In this document: positions 1-14,400 of the stretch, one piece after another | How positions within the stretch are numbered: position 1 is the stretch's first letter | How the letters are laid out: each line of letters begins with the position of its first letter | Origin: Varroa destructor | Taxonomy: Eukaryota; Arthropoda; Arachnida; Mesostigmata; Varroidae | Direction of reading: 5' to 3' | Length of the DNA: 64,000 bases | Assembly: GCF_002443255.2 (NCBI RefSeq) | Contig: NW_019211454.1 | Location: 3,692,352 to 3,756,351, forward strand | Notes under the pieces: generated by a model | Told to the model about the DNA's origin: nothing | Seen by the model: only the letters and a program-made list of their open reading frames with translations | Database searches by the model: none | Made by a program: the position numbers and the translations under genes

Positions 1-3000
1 TTGTAGTATATGTTTGTCTGTCTAATACAGCTGTTATTTACTACAGCCTTACGGGTCCTGAAGTGCACGACTGGAGAAGACGACGAGCGAACTCCGCATT
101 TGGTGACAGTGAATAGAGCTAACGTGCTTTTATTGCACGACACCACTTAAGTTCATATTGCAAAAATGCATAACCCATTGTTAGAACCACTCTGTCATTG
201 ACCATATTCGCCGGAAATTGCTCTCAGAAATTACCAAGTTTACAAAATTTCAGTAAATTTTCGTAGTGAAAAATTGCTCAGTGTTCAATGTAATGTCGAA
301 GTAGACCTATAGATTCTCGTGCTTCACACAGCAGCAGCATAAACAGAAATTTCGTCAAATGGGTCATAGATAATCATGGTAGACTACGATTAAACGTAGA
401 AGAACTACGCTTGTAGAAGAGTTCAATAAGCTAGGGTTCATTATGTTGCGTTCGGCACGATATACACATGTTGCAGTGTCAGCCCTCTAAACCAAACTAG
501 ATGGGACTTAAAACCTGCTACCTAAATTCTGATATTTCGAGAGCGTATGTGTAAATACATAGATACAATATTTATATTAGTAAGGTATCTATGCCCAGAT
601 ACGAACTAACGCTTAGCATTGCTTGTTTTCACATCTTAGGGGGTATGAGTTACATTTGAAGACCAACTTGTCATATTTCACGCTTGCCACGGGCAGCGTT
701 CGGGGCAAGCATCACAAAAATGGGCCGCTCGTAGCCATTCAAGCATCAAGTTTGGCATATTTCAAACATGATACAACAAATATACTGTTACTTACTAGCA
801 AACAGCATAAATTCAAAATCGTATTGAGCTTACAGCAGTCTTACCGCTCGAAAAATGGCGACATTGAAATCTACACCTATCCGTCGTGTGTATTTAAGAA
901 GTGGTCCTGAGTTGACAAGGCTATTGAAACGTAGAACGTGGAAATCCTTGAGCGTATCCATGTCCGAAAGGCCTTACGATCGCCAATGTGCACTCATTTC
1001 TACATCCTTGCTGATAAACATGTGTTTTCGGTATTCGTTCGGAAACTCCCGAACACATGTCTTATAAACCATTCGTTGATTACTAGTTGCGTTCAAGCAG
1101 TTCTTCACGAGCTGAACACCCCCTTTTCTGATTGAGAGTACATTTTGGGTCTAAGCAGTTCTATGATCGTTGAAGGTCGGATGGAATTGTATAGGAAGCA
1201 CTCAATAGGAGCTCTATAGTTTCTTAATAGTTCCCAAAGGTGATATGGTCATCAAACTCGACAGCCTGTAGTTTGTACCGCAGCAGAACAAAATTTATCC
1301 GTTATTGCTCTTAGCGTGGCCTTCGTTTTACGCCGCAAGGTCTAATTTTTTTTACATTACGTATACAATCGTTAGGGCTTTCATGCCTCCAGATGCTGTA
1401 ATAACAGTTAATCTATTTCTCCTTGTGGCGTACTGGCATAGTGCAATAATCTGATCGGTCGATTTTTCTCGTAATTAGACCAGCCTCTTGGGAACCTTTA
1501 TTCCTAAACACTACGAGACGGACTTCCGTCTTGACTATGCCTGCTTAAACAGAGTAAGTCTGGTCTTTGCGTCCAGAAAATAATGTCACCCGCAAAGTTG
1601 GGACACCAAAAGAACGGAGATAGTCTCGAAAAAGTTTCGCTGTGAACCTGTGCTCAGTGCTGCATAGTGGGAATCAATTGAATATCTCGTCCATTTAGCG
1701 TTTCGTTCGTTCATTTAGCTTTTTTAAACTATAAAGTAACGCCTTCAATGATCGTAGCGATCGTAGCGTCTATAGAGTTTTAGAAATGTCATTTGCTTTG
1801 CGTGGGTTTATAGAAAAAACAGTTAGCCATCAAATTCCGATTTAATCCGAACGTTATCACTGCTGCGGTCACTGTGGTAGCGTCCCAAGCGTGTCCAAAT
1901 AGAAATGTCACGAGGTGGTTTGATAGCCAGCAACAACTAGCACGATCTACTCACTTCCATCATAAATGGGAAACCCCACTCAAAACAATGACTACCGATC
2001 ATCGATCTGCAGGCTGTCCACAGTTCTAAACGCATTCAAATCTTATCAGCTTGGATTATATAGGCAACCGCCTAAATATGCCGTATGCAACAGGCGTGAT
2101 TTCCCGTTCCATAGACGCTTGCCTTTACTTGTGTACATCTTTCCCATTAATTGAAGCCATTGGAATTTGCTGCTTGAAATCAATCACGAGGCAGCCATAG
2201 CGTTTCTCTAAGCCTCTGTCGAGACTGTATATTGGATACTGCACTACAGGATGATAAATACCGTACTCGCATCATAACTGTGACTTGCCGGACGGGCACA
2301 TTAGTATCCTACCGCGTTAATCGAAACGAGTGTTTCCGCTTCGAATAATTTTATATACTACATACTGTTAACTTACATCTACGTGCTAGGAGCTCACGTG
2401 CAGAACATACCTACTGCCGTTCGTGTACGTGTCGTGTGTATTACACACGTGAAACTGTTGCAACAAGATCTGCCTCGTATTCAAAGTAAAATTTATCTTT
2501 CCGAGTAACAGAACCTAATCCACTGTCATTCCATTTGCGAGCGTGTTATCTGGTACCTTTTTCGAAACGTGAACTGTTTGTAGGATATTTTCGCAATACA
2601 GAGCCACTAAAACTTGAAGAATTTACTTCGTTAGACCTTTACAGGTGAGTACATTCTTTATTGATATCATCCGCTTATCGGATCAGTATGATTCCTCCCG
2701 AAGCAGAGTTATCCAGATGGAGATTCGAGGAGAGTCTGGGGAGTTTCCGCACGTAGACTGATTACTTTGTCCAGAGTTTTACGATCTAGGTGCGTTTCGT
2801 GTTCGTACGATACAGGTAAAACATGTATGGAAAAAGTGGGGTTAAAGCTTTACAAGAGAACCCGTTATTCAACCTTGAATGATCGTGCTTCTCACGGAAT
2901 TTGAGTCATAAAACCTAACAAAATCAGGTAGAACTAATATAGGCAAGCAATTTGCGACTAAGGAAGGCGTGAAAGAAGTCTACAAGTCCAGATCGCGTTT

Positions 3001-5204
3001 CTGCTCACTTACATTTATTAAAGTTAGGGTTGAAAAATGTGCTGTATCTCGATTAATAGAAAGGGTGCTTGTTAACTGCAAATGATGTCGCAATTCCGAT
3101 AAGGCGTAACACCTTGTAAGTATCTAAGGGGAACTTTATACTTAACTTTAATTGAAAGATATATGCCATTGAATTTATGATTTGATTGGCAACGCGGTTC
3201 GTTTGCGAGTTCGAACTGTTTAAAAAAGTTTGATATCCTCTGACTGCTTTAATAACTAATTGTTTAAACTTAAAACACTGAACGATTATTAGTTAAATAT
3301 TATCACCTTCCTCTCGTTTCTCTAAGTGATCTGTGTCAAGTTAAATTCTAAGTTAAATTAAAAGCTTAATCAATTACAATTTAAGTGAGGGCTCCCTCGC
3401 TTACAACTAAAATCCTTGGTACATTTAACATGCATTAATTGTTTCGCAATTAATTATGTTGACCTTAAATCCTTCTGATGGCTCCCAATATCCAAATAGA
3501 CAATGCTTTTCGTAACTTCAAAACCTGAGATAGCGAACTTCAGCAAGTTTATTGCAAACTGCCAAACCCAGTTTCACCAACAGCGTCGTAAACAAATAAG
3601 AATAACATAGATATAAAAAGCAGCTCATTGCCACACACACTGGAAGAACAGTCCATTCCGGCTTCATTAGATATGAAACGTAATTAATATAGATGAACTA
3701 TATAACTCAGATATTTACAGCTAATAATGATCACCTCGTTCTGACCTTTACGGAAATCCTCCGAGTAATACGGTACGATACAATACCGTGTTAAAATAGC
3801 CCATCCGTTCTATTTTCCGAGAATTAGTTAGGAGCCTTCAACGGTGAGAAAAAAAAAGGTCGGAACAAAGCTAGTCCTAGTAACTAAAGCTGACACGGCA
3901 AACTTCTTACCATATGAACAGGAAGATACCATATCGTAGACCGTATACGAAAAGAGCATATAACAATCCGCAGGTGTAGTCTTTGAACTGCCTGCTATCT
4001 AACTGCGGGGCGAATCGAGTGCGTGAATTACTTGGATTGATTACACCCGTGCAGGCATCGAGGACTCTCGAATTGGATTATGTTAATTTGAGAAATAGAC
4101 TAGGATACGCTGAAATGTCTCGACTACCACTTACCGCTAGTATCACGATCTTCATCTTTTATTAGAACGTAGGCGTCAATTGGACGTACGTGTCTGCTAA
4201 ATCAAGGAAAGTCTCATGAGCTTAGAATAGTCGCATGGGCACGCTAGCGAATAGAGGGTCACATTTATTTCGACATAAATCACCTCACGGATAGAAACGT
4301 ATACATTCTAATACAATGATGCCTCTGGTTATGAGGAGGCATTGCAAAATACTTAAAACGGTGCGTGTTCGCCGGCCGACAACAAGCCTGTTCTTATCGA
4401 AACTTATTAAGTTTCAAAAAAGTTGACTCAATACTTCTTTCTATTTCGTAAACTTACTTACAGATCGCCGTTTCATTCCGATTTTTAATGCTCCAATCGT
4501 AAAATGGGCACATTAACGCGAACCTTTAGGACGAGCTTTTAGGATGCAAATGGAATTAACGTCTATGCCTAACAGTTTCTTGATTTCGTTTCCACATAGC
4601 AACAATCGGCAATTAATTTTCGCTTGATTTATTATGATGAAATAACTTCTGGTTAACGAGTAAATGAGATCAGCCTAATTTGTAATATACCTTTACTAGA
4701 GATTCTGATTTCTTATAGCTTTATGTTCGTGTAGTTTCGCAGTTCATAAAAAGGTAGAGCCTATATGGAGGGGCACCATTTACATAGGACAAGCGCAGAG
4801 GTGTAGAGCCTTCACGAACGAAAGAAAAACTAAAGTGTTACTTCCTTTTCTAACTAATCGGAGCAAATGGTCTTTTTGCTTGAGTTCTTTTCTTGACCTT
4901 CAATCTTCGTTCTGTGTGTATTGAATCACTCTGACCCGAACCGTGATTTGTAAGTGGTTGTTCAAAGGAGAGCCGATGGCATAACTAGGCGCTTCAGTTC
5001 CCAGCCAAAATCTGCGAAGGCGAGGTTTACATTGCGAAGTGTCAACTTCAATATGATGCACTATATCCACTGTTTCTTTCCATCAGCTATGAGTTTTGTT
5101 GGACGTGCCTAGGTTTTTTTTTCTAGCTTATCTCTGAAACGGCATGGTCTATGGCCAATGCTGAAGTTTTGACCAGCGGTAGCTGTATTTTTATGGTTGT
5201 CATG
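1..5204. other. No gene seen
   Basis: AT-rich sequence with only short chance frames (up to 95 codons at 623-910, not starting with ATG). Contains a short hairpin near 2432-2450 (CGTGTGT, ATT, ACACACG). No family or repeat recognised. Confidence 0.6.
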
Positions 5205-5295
5205 ACAAAGTGCTCAGAGATGCGCGTTGACTACCCAATCGTAGCGCCCTCCTTTGCTGGGGTCTGGCTGGCTGCCCGTCGTTCGAATCCATACC
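5205..5295 (+). repeat. tRNA-like sequence, possible SINE head
   Basis: The sequence has a tRNA skeleton. GTGCTCAGAGATGCGCGTTG resembles a polymerase III A box plus D arm, followed by GACTACCCAATCGTAG like an anticodon arm. After an extra ~25 bases comes GTTCGAATCC, a near-perfect B box. The T stem does not pair and the acceptor stem is missing, so it is not a functional tRNA. A tRNA-derived SINE or tRNA pseudogene fits best. Confidence 0.35.
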
Positions 5296-8200
5296 TTTAA
5301 ATCCAGAGAATTTATTCCAGTTACAAATACTTCGCCGTTAGCAGTTTCGCCTAACCTGCAATTTATATAACCTTTTGCAGCTACTATTTATTTAAATATT
5401 TTTTTGATAGGCTGGATGAACTATATACCCTCTGACTTAGAGCGAAATCCGACGCAATTACTTACTGATGGGTGTTGCTGTTCATTATGTTTGCGTGTGA
5501 ATACTAAAGAGATGAATCCTGATAATTAATCTAGCTCATGTCGTTCCTTTAAAGCACTACACAAGGTTCCAAGGAAAATCTTATGACTTACGCTCTGGAA
5601 TAAGTTCAGCAGTGTTGTAACAAGCGTCGCTTAGAGAGAAAGCTTTGAAACTTTCTTTGAAGGCATTCCAAATTAGTCCATCAGTACTATTATTTACCGA
5701 ATACTACGTGTTATTTTTTCGACGTACACTTCCTCAGTAAACAGTTTCCCACGCCACTGGTAGCTGAAGCACAAAACACATCCTTAAAGTTCTAATTTTT
5801 CGAATTTGTGCTTCTTGTCAGTGGCTGAAGGCTGGCTCCACCGAATATGGGGGTCACGGCCTACTTCTTCCATAGGCCCGCAAGTGGAAGGCATCGCTTG
5901 CCGCTTATATATATCTTATTACGCCTCGTACCGGGTTGTAAATCTCATTAACTTACGCCTGTATAAATTAAGCTGTTTTGTTCCTTGCACATTTAGTGTT
6001 TAGGTTCTCATATTTTATTGACGAGATCCTGAGTACGATGAACAGACTGCACGTATGCTTCACCGCTTTATTTAATTATAAACTTATATTTATTTCAGTA
6101 TTTTAGGCACTCGGATTCTGGAAGATCACTGACGTTTAGTGCCTCAGCTCGCATTTTACATCAGACATTTAGACGGTTTGGCCTTTTCTGCCTACTCTAT
6201 TTCCTATTTTGGAGTAGTGTTCCTGTTAATGATTCTAACACTTGAAGTTGATCTGCTAGATTAAATTTACAAAAAATAGTCCGTCCGTTCTACGAACAGA
6301 TATAGACCATAAATTCTTTGTACCATATGACACTATATTCTTTGAATAATAATAGAAAAGAAAGTATGGTTGTAGAGTGTTTCTTAACGTTGCTGATGTT
6401 CACGCCTAATACCAGTTTTAGCTAAGTTCTGTAGTCAAATAATGTCCATGCCGCAAGACAGATGCGCTGATTCTATTTCGCTTCGGTTCCTTAAGATGTA
6501 TAATGTAAGCACGGTCGAATGATGAGTGGTTCATTGTCACACTCAATAGCAGGCGAAAGCCCCAATTCACTACACATATCCTAATAATGTGATCAAGAAT
6601 TGGCGACTGTGATAGTATGTTTTTTATTATTAACTATACGAATGTAAAAATTACTCTGCGTTAAGGTAGGTCTGTGGCAGAGCACAGCGCTTTGATCGAG
6701 GGCTACAGGGACGATGCAAAGGCCGCGAAGATATTATCAGCAGAAGTTATCTTTCCTTTCCACTCACTCAGCAAGAAAATGGTCTGCTGATGAACCCAAC
6801 ACGGGCAAGCAATTTTAGTTCCGTGAGTGTAACTTTTCTCTAAAAAAATGACTATCCAGTTTATGTTATTCCTTCCCCCACCTCGCGGATACATTGATCA
6901 AATCGTTGTGTGATTCTCTATTTTGGTTACAAGGAGCCTTTTCAGTGACGTATCAATCGAGCAGTGACATCTTAAATTCACATTTAATCTGTAATATCAA
7001 TATAAAACTTCCAGCGACATGCAAAGTACTACTGCCAACTGATCGCTAAGCGTTGACGCCATACGGAGCACGTGTTACCTCGCAGATGTACCAGTCTCTT
7101 AGGAACTATACCCTATACTATGTAATTAGACTGCTCTATATTTAATATAAATTTTTTTCGTTTTTGTGTTATGTCACGTTATAGTTGTACAAGGGTCCTG
7201 ACGTGTGACCTCAGAGGAAGAGGATGTTCTTATTCATTACCGGCCGGATACGTGGTGATAGATTTAATCAGGTCCTTTCCTGAGAAAAGCTGCTATGATT
7301 CGCGGTATTCCGGACCATTCGAGACTGAGTTATCTTTAATTCACCTTTTTTTTTTTAAATACCCTTAATTTTACCATCATGTATCTTCTTAAAATTAATT
7401 ATTAAAATGAAAAAATATATATATATAGCGAATAAATCATAAATGTGAATGTAAGGAAGTTTATCTAACTATCCTAATAAATATAAATATATTCTTCCCA
7501 ACTATCAACTGTGAACAGCTGTCTCAGCCTTAGCCAACGACTGCCTGTCAATGTATGATATTTTCAGCAAAGCTCTATTGTAGTGACGACGTACAAATAC
7601 CGGCACAAAGTGAGCAGTATGTCCTCCTTATAGGGCAACGTCGACGGAGATGTAAAATTTCGTTGATATCCATTTTTACTTTATCAGGGCGTAGCATGAT
7701 TATTAAAAGGGCACCTAACTAGCTTGAGTCGCTTATCAATGTATTATATATATATATATATTTCCTTGTTGTCCTTGAGCATTAATTGTCTGGTGGAAAA
7801 ATCTCTGGTTCAATGAGGGTTCGAGGAGTACTTTTTTGATGGGAGAATTACGCACGCGTCGAGAAGCCGATGAGCTAGTAGGCCTCTATTAATGGCTAGC
7901 TTAAGACGCTCGTGGCTAGACTATTATGCTATATGGAAATGAATTAGTGATAGCTCGATTCTTCTCTCGAAGCTTTTGTAACTGAGTCCTATATCTTGAC
8001 TTTGAAGAAAAGAGTTTCAAGCCCAGTTTTTCAAAATAAAGAAATATATCTAACATTCAACGACTACTAATAACGCCGAGCGATTCAAAACTTTTCTAAA
8101 TCAAGCGTCTTATTTTATATAGGAAACTGATACAACTTTTCTCTCGAATCTCTTTACAGATGAAGCTTCTCTTTGAATCAAGCACCACGTGGATACTTAC

Positions 8201-8314
8201 GAGTTATATAAAACTGACTATTCAAAACAGTAGGAAGTCATGTTATCAACGGTCCTTCAAAATGCAGTCACACCGTAGGGGTAATGAGGGTGCCCAAAGT
8301 TGAGACCACGATCC
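5296..8314. other. No gene seen
   Basis: Non-coding appearance, with (TA)n runs near 7416 and 7742. The 7171-7368 frame starts with ATG but ends in a poly-T-derived poly-Phe run and has no domain. Confidence 0.6.
7742..7761. repeat. (TA)n microsatellite
   Basis: About eight to nine TA units after GTAT. A shorter (TA)n run also lies at 7416-7428. Confidence 0.9.
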
Positions 8315-8450
8315 CCTAGTGAGCCGAATGTTCGTTCGTGAGCAATCTTGTTTCAACATTAAGCAAAGGCCTAGGGCATAGATCGAAATGTCCTCTAGAA
8401 ACAGATCTAGTCGCTGAAAAATGTGGCGTACCTTTTGATTTAGCGGAGTG
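8315..8450 (-). pseudogene. Possible Ty3/gypsy reverse-transcriptase catalytic-region relic
   Basis: A 74-codon minus-strand frame (8246-8470) contains FQRLD, then LFLEDISIY, then RTNIRLT, in the order of the gypsy RT signature FQRLMD, FxYLDDIxIYS, NLRLN. The catalytic YLDD is altered to FLED and several connecting residues are missing, so this would be dead. No adjacent gag, integrase or LTR was recognised. The match is suggestive only. Confidence 0.22.
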
Positions 8451-11400
8451 TGCGCAGGATAAAACGACAATGCCTGTTTCTAAGAAAAGAGGCCTGAAGA
8501 AGCGCAGGAGATGATTACACACAATGATCCCACAACCATATAACACAATGGGATGGTCACAAACAGTGACTAGGACAATACTACTGGGTTCATGTCGGCA
8601 TCTAGCCTCAGGCTGACCTTACTGGAGGTAAACGACGTTAACGTCGAATTCACGTCGAACTAACTATTTAGGTAAAGTAGAAGCAATTATGGCTTGGCTG
8701 CATGGCGGTCGAGAAACTGTGCAATTCTTAGGTATTTTCAGGCTTTCTAGGAATTCCAGGGCGTGTCCTTTTGATATATAGTATGGGCCTTTTTTGGTCA
8801 ATTTGACTTAATCTATGTTTATTATCTAGGCAACGCCCGGACGCCGTGCCTTGCCTCCAATGAGAAATGAGAACGGTTCCATGAACGGTTTAGATTTTAA
8901 TAATAATTTTAGTAGTCTCCACTGGACCGGGCGACAATGATCTCGAACCCCGGTCGAGTTGGCAAATTAGTCCAGATTAAAGCAGTGTTCTCTCGTTCTT
9001 CGTATAAACCTTGGAATGAAAACGACAAAATTGATTGATAACTCCCTCGCTTTTCTTCGTTTCGCACTGACTTCAAAGTCAACTCTACCGTCAAAAACAA
9101 ATGCACTTACTTGAGCACGCGGTACTTGTGTTGTTTTGGAATCAGTGGCAAAATCGCCTTAGCTTACGGCATTTAGTCCTATGTGAGAATATAAGACAAC
9201 GGTGCAATGGTCAAAACATAGGGGCAACTAGGGCAACAAAAGCTGTTTCTAAGTGCATGCTGTATATAACTAAAGTTGGCCAAGACCGACTCGCAGGCTC
9301 ATGATATTATTTTTACGCACACAGCGGAGCTAGCATTGATGTATTCGAAATTGTGACAATTTCGTCAAACTTGATTATTGCCTTTTATCTTTTTTGGCAC
9401 TGTTTGTCATTAAATTTGTTGACAACGAAGTTTGCCTACCTAGGAGGCAAGCAGATCTTCGAAATTCAATTCGCAAATTGCACAGCAGCAACGTATGGCT
9501 CTGAAAAGACAGAATCATATCAACGTCGACCAACAAATCGTGAAGCAATTTAATAACAAATTTATTTAATAAAATACTTTACAGTAATAGCAGTCTTACT
9601 CGAATATTCAGTTATTTTGGGGTTCCTAACATAGCGGGATTGCTTACTTCGCTTGAAGCTATGGGGGTCAGCAAAGATCGGCATAGACACTATTATAAAT
9701 GTAATTTAGTGCATAACCGGAATGTCAGTTTTGTCCCCATTTGATCAGACCTTTTTTCTTTTTCCTTCATTTTGCTCTGAATTCTTTGTTTTTTTTTTGA
9801 ACTTTCAAAAACCTAACCGAGAAAATTTGTTCTCATCCACTGGAACAACTTTCTACAAAACGTTCGCATGTACGTTGTACAGTATCAAACATGACAATCC
9901 TTCAACAAGTGGGGTGACATTTAGCAGCATAGGCACGTATAAATGGCTTCGCTAGTCGAAGTACACACTCCCTTCTTTCCTCGTTTGCTGTCTGCTACAG
10001 TACATTATTGAGCTTTGTGCATTTTGGTGCTTTCGGCAGACCCAGTAAGTTGTTGTCTATGCTACTCCCAGTAACTACGAGGTTCGTTTTATGTACGAGG
10101 CGGTACAATATCTGTATTAGTGTGTCGGGCATTGGGCTGCCTCTCTTTCCTATTTATTTAGTGCAGTCGTGTGTGTGAATGGTTTGATTTCGCTATTTAC
10201 TACTGGTATTAAAATACACCCGTGAAGTACACTATAATCGATAAGGTACACCTTTGGAGTCCCACTGTTTATCACAAGCAATCGCTTCGTTTTCTTATTA
10301 TATAATTTGAAACCTTACGGGCCTGCACCTGGAACCTTCGTTCCTTCAGTATCCTGTATAAAAGGTAGCTGAATTATTTCAAAAATCTACAATTGAAGCT
10401 TCACTTTTCTCAGCAGCCTGGTCCTGCTTCTTGTACGCTTCTACTATTTCTAAACCCGAACCGCCGTCCCAGACTAGGTCTAAATATTTCCATATGCGGT
10501 GTTATTTGTTCTATTATTATGTGCTCGAGAACCTCATTATTGACGCTCATAAATGAAATAAATTAGCGCTTTGAAATATCTTCAAGGCTGCCGCCTTCGC
10601 GTGCAAGCATTATCGCGACTGTGTGAATGTGTCGGAACGAACGCCTATAGCGAAGAACACTTTCACCAGGAAATAAGGTTGATAAATCGAAAAAAATGTA
10701 TTTGTTTAAGGATATTAGGATCAGCTTGTTTTGGCCAAAGGTTTTCCCGTTGTTCAAGCCTTTCATAAGTTCTTCCTGTTTCTCAGCGGGTGACAAAGAA
10801 AACTTTGCTTTTTAAGTTTCCAACTGCTAGTTAAGCATCTGTCGTTTAGCAGTTGTTAATGATACCTTTATGTTGCAAACCACTGGTTGTAACGAACGCT
10901 ATCGGCATCTGACAACAAAATTGGCCATTTTCATTTGCATGGCATCTATATTCCTTGCGCACAATTTTTCTATGGGCTATAAAATTTGTCAATCCCCTGT
11001 CTTACATATTGTTTCCTTAACTTTGCTTTTGTGTCGTCTGTTTCTCTCATGTGAAGCTTTCGACAGTCGACTCGTAAATGGCACAGCCCGTATCATGCGT
11101 TGATGTTCTGCAAGGTAGCTATAAAAAAAATGGTGTGTCTGTTGAATTGAGGTCTTTTCTATGGTTAGCAGTACATCGTTTTGCTTGTTAGTGTCTGCAT
11201 CACCTTGCGAGTTCCATTTATCTACAAATGTATTTGAAATCTTCGTCCGCGAACAGCGGGGTCATCGGCTACCTGACACATAGCTGAGAAATACAAACGA
11301 CACACTTTGAAGTATACTCAGCACGACACAATGAGACATAATGAATCTTATTGCAACTGCACAAACCATTTCACACGATGTTTTTCTTGTTCCAGATATT

Positions 11401-14400
11401 GCTACGCAAGTTACGGCTACTTAAGGTAGTATTTTTTTTTTCGAGATTACGTTTTTCTCAAACAATATGCTGGCATTCGTTTCCGTCATCGATGTAGCAT
11501 TACAACTTTATCACCAATGGCCTTTGAATATTTAGTAGCACTAGGACCGAGTGTCCATCACCACCTTGAACTCTGTATTGATCGACAAAATCCAATGGTG
11601 AAGCCGACTATTCTCGTAGAAGCGTTCGGTCATCCGCACCCAGTTGTATTTAATTTCGAAAAATCATTCGCCCACCAGGACCGTTTATGATTTAATGACC
11701 GTTTATGGTTTAAATATGAAAAACAGTTCTATTTCAAGTCAATCATCCCCTCTAGAGGAATTTTTGGTTCCGTCAAAAACGCTCAGCTAATATAAGACTA
11801 GCGAACTGTCTGAACACGTACTTACACGTACCTGCACGGGAATTAACAAGGAGTGGGAAATCACATATGGGCACATTTATTTGGTTAAACCCATTTTCAC
11901 ACTATGGACTAGTTGCACCGGTTGACATACGTGTGAACTGCACCCACATGAAGTGTTAATAAACCAGCTATTTTGAAGTTGACGACATGTATTTCCGTGG
12001 TACCTTTGTATCCGACAAACGCACCCAACTCGGTAAGATCATCCGTTATACCGCTCAAATTAGCTTTTTATTTTTTTTTTTCAGTTCTAACGCTTAAAGA
12101 TGATTTTTTTGCAAGCGGGAATTTTTCGCCACAGCGACTTGTCTTCAAAACCCAGTGAATCCCACGAGAACTAATCAAAGCCAAAATTATACAGAGCGGA
12201 TATATCATACACGGCTACGTTCGCGACACGTCAGCCATTTACGTTCACGTTAGAATCTCGGATAGTTTTATTGCTTCACCATCAGGGTCACTAAATTTGT
12301 ATCTTTGAGCCAGCTTCTTTAGTTAATACGTGCCCTTAAACTTTGGATATTCGGTAAAAACGGAATTAAATATTTCATGCTATTTTTTGGACCCACGTTT
12401 TTTACGTGAAGCATTACTGGCATGTACCTGTCATTATTTTGGTTTAATCACGGGTTTTACCAAAACGGTTCATTCTGCGCATCCTTTACAGAACTATGGT
12501 TTATTTTCGACCCAACTCGAAAGCGTGTCGACTTTTCTGCAGTTGTCATTTTTGGATTAAAGTGCATCTAATACAATACAAAATAAAGGGCCATTAAGTG
12601 GCGTTAGTCATTTTATTTCTCGCAAAAATAGTAATGATTAAAAATATTCTATTACAGCAATAAAAAGCGATCAAGGCCCAACATAAAAGTATCAATATAT
12701 CATTTTTGCTTTGAGTCTATTGGCCTTATAAATCGGCCACAATAACGTGTATGCAGTATAATTTCGGAGTGCGGTGATATATTCTAGCAGAGAAGCAACG
12801 CTTCTGGTATGCTAATAGCATCGGAGAGACACGTGTGAAGGCTGCATGACTGAGAACCGAGAGCGAATGCTTCACGGCTTCAACAGCAAACCCCTCCCAT
12901 ACATCGTAATGCGAAAAATACTGCGATCTTAATGTTTGGCTGACTTGTAATAAGCGGATTTCGATAAAATTGTTACAGACCTATCTACATCTATGCTATT
13001 GTGAACTTTTTGATTTGCCTATAACACACGGCACAACTACGAAAATCGCGCTCCTATGATTTGCAACAGTCAACGAAGATTTAAGAAAGGGCAACGTCCA
13101 ACCGTTGCTTGCGAAAAGCCCTCCTCACATTTGGGCGAAACGTATGCGTTAAAAACACAAAATCTGTGCCAGATCGTTTCGACCAAACGCCCCGGCACGA
13201 CTTCGTTATCTACAGTGTTTTCATTACGTACTTTTATATTGTCGACGTTCCGTTAGGGCATTGTAAAGAAAATGGACCTACGCGTGAACTCACATAACTA
13301 TTATGTCCAAATTACATCTTGTTGGGTCTTAATTGTATCAAATCCAAAAATTTGAATTGTTTTTGCTCGTTGTTCGTTTAAACAGCCCAAACTGCAGAAG
13401 CCCCGCTACAACGCTATAAAGAAGCCCACATTATGAATGTTTGTACCTTGGCATATATGCTGGGTCAGAATTTACTTGGTAAATAAGCAACGCTCCACTA
13501 GAGAATTTGCTGAGTGTCTGAAATTTGTGGGCTATCGATCGCTTTTTGGTGCATGAAAAAAGGTAACGGAATTGAGCCGAGGTAACGGAACACAATGAGG
13601 CAAATAAGCGGTTACTTTAGTCGAGCCGGCCCCGACAAATGTATATACGTAGTACATATACGACAAATGGCTAATATTGAAAAGGAATAACAATAGAATA
13701 TGCTAAGAGACGTAGTCTAGCGCTTTGAATTACCTAACGTTACGTTAGATAAGTACAGAACGGTGTTCAATAGCCGAGACGAAGCAGACCATTTTTCCCG
13801 AGCCTGTTTAATGCATCAGCACAAAAAGGAACTAAAGATCCGCGAAGGTATTCGTTTTGTGACTAATTCTCCAGAACATGTACGACGCAGCGTGCGGACC
13901 TGTAACTTATCAATACTCTACGTCCTTTTTTTCAAACTATTTTTTTTATAACGACCGTACACTCATCAAATCACTAAATAACTAAACTGACCATTGAAAA
14001 GCTTATTTAAAAATGCGCCCACTCGCCATTGGTACGAAGCTTCGTACATTCATCCGACATCATAATTATTTATTAATCCTAACTATTCCTCACTCGATCT
14101 GTTTCCATATAAACTATTCCCCGAGTATGACCGCCGATATTAATCATCCGTCATAAAATTCGTTCATTCCGCATCACTACCAATGACTTTAAATAGCACA
14201 CATCGATAACAATTACTTTTTCCAAGCATCCTACGCTGGTATTTATCCGATCAGAGTTGAGGTGGCGTTAGACGGGACGTCGCGATGCGAGATCAGAAAA
14301 GACAGCTAGCTCTCACACAAGTACGCTAGCCCGCGTCTTTACTTCCCGAAGCAACGCTCTCCGCCGACGTAAGCGGTGGAATGGAACGATGACCCTGGTG

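Noticed and set aside
8925..9010. Minus-strand GGGGTTCGAGATC as another tRNA B box
   Set aside because: The T stem does not pair and no convincing A box lies at the right distance.
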